Source of the DNA: an uncultured Verrucomicrobiota bacterium
Lineage (GTDB): Bacteria > Verrucomicrobiota > Verrucomicrobiia > Opitutales > Intestinicryptomonadaceae
Direction of reading: 5' to 3'
DNA length: 64,000 bases
Assembly: GCA_949293415.1 (NCBI GenBank)
Contig: CASFDK010000044.1
Span: forward strand, 124,001-188,000
The notes under the pieces are model-generated. The model worked only from the letters and a program-made list of their open reading frames with translations. It searched no databases and was not told the DNA's origin. Within the stretch, counting starts at the first letter, position 1; each line of letters starts with the position of its first letter. The translations under genes and the position numbers were made by a program. Shown one piece after another: positions 60,821 to 64,000 of the stretch.

Positions 60821-62113
60821 TTAGCCCTTTCTCAGCAGGAACGGTTCGTCATAGACGTACGGAGCTTCCCTGAGCTTGTTGCAGACGCGCTTTACGGCGG
60901 CTTCGGTTGTAGCGTGGGTCGTCAACAGAAGCCACGCTTTGCCCGCCGTCTCGTGTTTGCGCTGTTGCAGAAGCTCTATCGAAATGCCCTCCGAAGCCAA
61001 GTCCTTGGCTATCGACGCGAGCACGCCCGACTCGTCGGGAACTTCCATCCTCAGATAGAATTCGCCGGAGACCTCCTCCAAAGTCGCAAGCTTTGCGTCG
61101 GCGGAAACCGCAACGGGCGGACGCACGGGCGCGCCCGAAAGGTATTGTACGGCGTCGGCTACGTCGGCGATTACCGCGCTTGCGGTTGCGTCCTGACCCG
61201 CGCCGCGCCCGATATGCACGGTTCTGCCCACAACGTCGCCGCATAGCGAAACGGCGTTGTACACGTCGTTGACGTTTGCAACAACGTCGGATAGCGGAAG
61301 CAATGCGGGATAGACCGACGCAAAAATCGCGCCGTCCGAGTTTTTGCGAACCGACGCAACAAGCTTGATTCTGTAGCCGAAGTCGCGCGCCCAGACCATA
61401 TCTTCAAGGCGGATTCCGCGGATGCCCGTAACGAGCATATCCTTTTTCGGGTCAATCCAGACCCCGTGTGCGAGGTATGCGAGTATGCAGATTTTATGCG
61501 CCGCGTCCCATCCGTCGATGTCGAGCGATTCGTCGGCTTCGACGTATCCGAGCCTTCGAGCGTCGGCGATGACCGTTTCGTAGGAGGCATTTTCGCGCTC
61601 CATGCGCGTCAAAATATAGTTGCAGGTGCCGTTTAAAATTCCGTAGATGAGCGAAAAACGGTTGGCGACGAGCCCCTCGCGCAGAACCTTGATAATCGGG
61701 ATACCGCCCGCGACGCTCGCTTCGAAGAAATATGCGCCGCCCGACTTTTCCGCCGCTTCGAAAATCTGCGCACCCTTTTGGCAGATGACCGCCTTGTTCG
61801 CGCTGACCACAACCTTGCCGGCCTTGAGCGCGGCAACGGTGATGTCGAACGCCGCCGTCGTGCCGCCCATAAGTTCGCAAACTATGTCTATTGACGGATC
61901 GTTTACGATGTCGTAGGGGTTTTCCGTAAGCTTTTCGGCGGGGATTGCGACGGCGCGTTTTTTCGAGACGTCGCGCACGCAAGCCTTCGCCAGTTCGTAG
62001 TCGGAACCGAAACGTGAAACCATTTGGGCGCGGTTGTTTTCGAGATGTTTCCATACGCCCTGCGCCACTGTGCCCATCCCGATGAAACCGATTTTGAAAG
62101 TTTTCTTTTCCAT
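60821..62113 (-). CDS. hom: Homoserine dehydrogenase
   Basis: The 430-residue enzyme reduces aspartate semialdehyde to homoserine for threonine and methionine synthesis. Seen: NAD(P)-binding GFIGMGTVAQGVW, the catalytic segment GTCNYILTRM and ADESLDIDGWDAAHKICILA with the substrate-binding Asp/Lys, and a C-terminal ACT domain (FYLRMEVPDESGVLASIAKD) that usually mediates threonine feedback. No aspartate kinase is fused. It is the last gene of a three-gene operon. Confidence 0.96.
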   Translation of the reverse strand: MEKKTFKIGFIGMGTVAQGVWKHLENNRAQMVSRFGSDYELAKACVRDVSKKRAVAIPAEKLTENPYDIVNDPSIDIVCELMGGTTAAFDITVAALKAGKVVVSANKAVICQKGAQIFEAAEKSGGAYFFEASVAGGIPIIKVLREGLVANRFSLIYGILNGTCNYILTRMERENASYETVIADARRLGYVEADESLDIDGWDAAHKICILAYLAHGVWIDPKKDMLVTGIRGIRLEDMVWARDFGYRIKLVASVRKNSDGAIFASVYPALLPLSDVVANVNDVYNAVSLCGDVVGRTVHIGRGAGQDATASAVIADVADAVQYLSGAPVRPPVAVSADAKLATLEEVSGEFYLRMEVPDESGVLASIAKDLASEGISIELLQQRKHETAGKAWLLLTTHATTEAAVKRVCNKLREAPYVYDEPFLLRKG

Positions 62114-62116
62114 AAA

Positions 62117-62722
62117 TTAGAACCTGTTTTCAGTGCCTTTAATCAGGCGGACGATATTGCTTCTGTGCCTTACCACAATCACCACGGCGATTGCGATTGC
62201 TATATAAGTGTGGACGCCCATCGGATAGAAAAACGCCGCCGCCACGGGGAGCGCGAGGGCCATTGCAATAGAGGCAAGAGAAACGTAGCGCGTGGAATAG
62301 AATACAACCACCCATAGGACGAGCGCAACGAGAATCGCCGCCCACATAATCGCAAGCAATCCGCCTATCGTAACCGCAACGCCCTTTCCGCCGCGGAATT
62401 TTATGAACACCGAAAACGAGTGTCCGACGATTGCCGCCACAAGACCCACATATGCCAATGTCTGCGGCTCGGAAAATTCTATGCCGAAAAAATGCGCGCA
62501 GAGGGGGAAAGCCGTTGCCGCAAACCCCTTCGACGCGTCGAGAATAAAACACAAATTTCCCGCGGCTTTACCGCAGGAACGCTTGACGTTGGTCGCCCCC
62601 GGATTTCCGCTGCCGACCTTGAAAATATCGACGCCGCAGAAGCGGGCGATAATCACCGCGAACGGAATCGCCCCCAAGAGGTATCCCGCCGCGGCGACTG
62701 TGATGAAATCGACCCACGCCAT
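62117..62722 (-). CDS. plsY: Acyl-phosphate:glycerol-3-phosphate acyltransferase PlsY
   Basis: The 201-residue membrane enzyme begins phospholipid synthesis with PlsX-made acyl phosphate. It has about five helices and the three conserved loops: GSGNPGATNVKR, the GHxxS-type VGHSFSVFIKFRGGKGVA, and the C-terminal VRHRSNIVRLIKGTE. It begins 8 bp after serA and ends 3 bp before hom. Confidence 0.96.
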   Translation of the reverse strand: MAWVDFITVAAAGYLLGAIPFAVIIARFCGVDIFKVGSGNPGATNVKRSCGKAAGNLCFILDASKGFAATAFPLCAHFFGIEFSEPQTLAYVGLVAAIVGHSFSVFIKFRGGKGVAVTIGGLLAIMWAAILVALVLWVVVFYSTRYVSLASIAMALALPVAAAFFYPMGVHTYIAIAIAVVIVVRHRSNIVRLIKGTENRF

Positions 62723-62730
62723 AATCGGAA

Positions 62731-64000
62731 CTATGCGAAATCGACGACCTTAACGTCTTCGATTTGTCCCAATGCCTTGAGGTCGGCGAGAGCTTCGCCC
62801 GCGGGAATGCCGTCGAGTTCGAACGCGCTCAACGCCCTGCCCGCGCCCTCTTCGCGCGAGAGCGACATATTGGCGATGTTGCAGCCGAACTTGCCGAGAA
62901 TCGTGCCGATAATGCCGACCATTCCGGGGGTGTCCTGATTCTTCAAAACCATCACGCAGCGGCCGCAGGGATTGATTTCCATCGAGTGTGCGTCTACCTG
63001 AACGATACGCGGTTTCGCGCTCTTGCCCGTAACCGTACCCGCCGCGCTGTGCACCGTGCCCTTTTCGCAGGTAGCGACAACTTCGACAAGTTCCGCGTAG
63101 TCCACATCGGCGTTGCTGTTGATGCTTTCGACTTCGATTCCCAAATGTTTCATCTTTGCGGGAGCGTTTACGTCGTTTGCATTTTCGGCGATTTTCGAGA
63201 GATAGCCCTTCTGAACCGCGAGCGTCAAAAGTTTATTGTCGATGTTTCCGAGCTTGCCGAAGAACTTGATGGTCAGCTTCTGGACGCGTTCGGGCGAAAT
63301 CTGCTGAACGAACAAGCCGAGTTTTTCGCAGAGAACAACGTACGGCGAAATCTGCTTCATCGATTCCGCGTCGATAGAGGGCTTGTTGATTGCGTTGCGG
63401 ATTGCGCCGCTCTGGAGCGCGTCGGCGATGACCTCGGCAACTTCGATACCGCAGCTTTCCTGCGCTTCCTTCGTGGATGCGCCCAAGTGCGGGGTGAGAA
63501 CGAGGTTCGGGAAGTCGCGCAGGGGGCTGTCCTTGGCGAGGGGTTCGGATTCGTAAACGTCCAAGCCCGCAGCCGCGACTTTGCCGCTCTTGAGTGCTTC
63601 GACGAGAGCGGTTTCCTTGATGATTCCGCCGCGCGCACAGTTGAACACGCGAACGCCCTTTTTCATCAAATCGAAAGCCTTTTCGTCTATCATATACTTG
63701 GTAGCTTCGGTCAGCGGCATATGTACCGTTACATAGTCGGCGCGTTTGAATGCCTCTTCGAGCGGAACGATTTCGACGCCCAGAGTTTTTGCGCGCGCTT
63801 CCGTGAGGAACGGGTCGTACGCGAGAACTTTCATACCGAAAGCCATTGCGCGTTTTGCGACTTCCGCGCCGATGCGTCCCATACCGAGAACCGCCAGAAC
63901 CTTGTTCTTAAGTTCCGTGCCCTTGAAAGATTTTCTGTCCCACGCGCCGCTGTGGATGGATGCGTTCGCCTGCGAAATCGGGCGCGTGCCGCAAAGCATG
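62731..64000 (-). CDS. serA: D-3-phosphoglycerate dehydrogenase, N-terminus cut by the window edge
   Basis: At least 422 residues of SerA, the first step of serine synthesis, are present. The frame is still open at the right edge, and the visible start (LCGTRPISQANASIHSGAWD) corresponds to about residue 110-120 of the normal protein, so the substrate-domain start is missing. Seen: NAD-binding GMGRIGAEVAKRA, NCARGGIIKETALVEAL, the catalytic Glu-His pair region TPHLGASTKEAQE, an intervening domain, and a C-terminal ACT domain (VLKNQDTPGMVGIIGTILGK). It is the first of the serA-plsY-hom genes seen here. Confidence 0.95.
   Translation of the reverse strand, partial: MLCGTRPISQANASIHSGAWDRKSFKGTELKNKVLAVLGMGRIGAEVAKRAMAFGMKVLAYDPFLTEARAKTLGVEIVPLEEAFKRADYVTVHMPLTEATKYMIDEKAFDLMKKGVRVFNCARGGIIKETALVEALKSGKVAAAGLDVYESEPLAKDSPLRDFPNLVLTPHLGASTKEAQESCGIEVAEVIADALQSGAIRNAINKPSIDAESMKQISPYVVLCEKLGLFVQQISPERVQKLTIKFFGKLGNIDNKLLTLAVQKGYLSKIAENANDVNAPAKMKHLGIEVESINSNADVDYAELVEVVATCEKGTVHSAAGTVTGKSAKPRIVQVDAHSMEINPCGRCVMVLKNQDTPGMVGIIGTILGKFGCNIANMSLSREEGAGRALSAFELDGIPAGEALADLKALGQIEDVKVVDFA

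Overview
The window is a bacterial chromosome segment, about 90% coding. Verrucomicrobiota, Opitutae-like, is the most likely source (inference). The reasons are four cell-surface proteins ending in a near-identical PEP-CTERM tail (VPEPAEW..IFGA then a short hydrophobic stretch and YRRRK or similar), a LacI-type regulator beside two of them, a type III glutamine synthetase, and scattered secreted glycosidases without SusC/SusD. Strand bias follows operons. No rRNA, tRNA, CRISPR array, insertion sequence or prophage gene was seen.

Layout. 1-2706 (-): a large secreted clan GH-A glycosidase whose gene runs off the left edge. 2863-9372 (-): a TetR-controlled RND efflux operon (regulator, adaptor, pump, outer-membrane channel). 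9492-11336 (+): typA. 11520-14393 (+): two tandem paralogous PEP-CTERM proteins, followed by a convergent LacI regulator. 15603-17738 (-): csoR with a metal-exporting P-type ATPase behind a clear CsoR operator. 17926-19600 (+): aspartate aminotransferase and tsaE. 19602-20494 (-): a pair of crcB/fluC genes. 20676-24548 (+): cstA and four following genes (two unassigned, an M23 peptidase, a VOC protein). 24769-27366 (+): a ThuA-like lipoprotein and a GH10 xylanase.

27564-37603 is a nitrogen-assimilation block. gltB, gltD and a NifA-like GAF/AAA+/Fis activator form one minus-strand operon, divergent from type III glutamine synthetase. Both directions have a well-spaced sigma-54 promoter, and the shared 386-bp region carries repeated ACAAwwTTGT sites that could bind the activator.

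37793-47023 (-) is the most interesting part: nine tightly packed genes. They encode a membrane polyferredoxin with an internal Tat-like segment, a Tat-exported aldo/keto reductase-ferredoxin-DUF1893 fusion, NadD, LarC, LarE, LarB and the ECF-type metal importer CbiM(PDGLE)-CbiQ-CbiO. NadD makes nicotinate adenine dinucleotide, the LarB substrate. The block could therefore take nicotinate mononucleotide and nickel to the nickel-pincer nucleotide cofactor next to an exported redox module; LarA is not present in the window.

47216-63999 holds a lipoprotein, a third PEP-CTERM protein, pyruvate phosphate dikinase, prfB with the classical +1 programmed frameshift (the real gene is longer than its uninterrupted reading frame), a small repeat-containing membrane protein with thioredoxin, an array of perfect DNA palindromes, a fourth PEP-CTERM protein, dnaE, and the operon serA-plsY-hom (serA is cut by the right edge).
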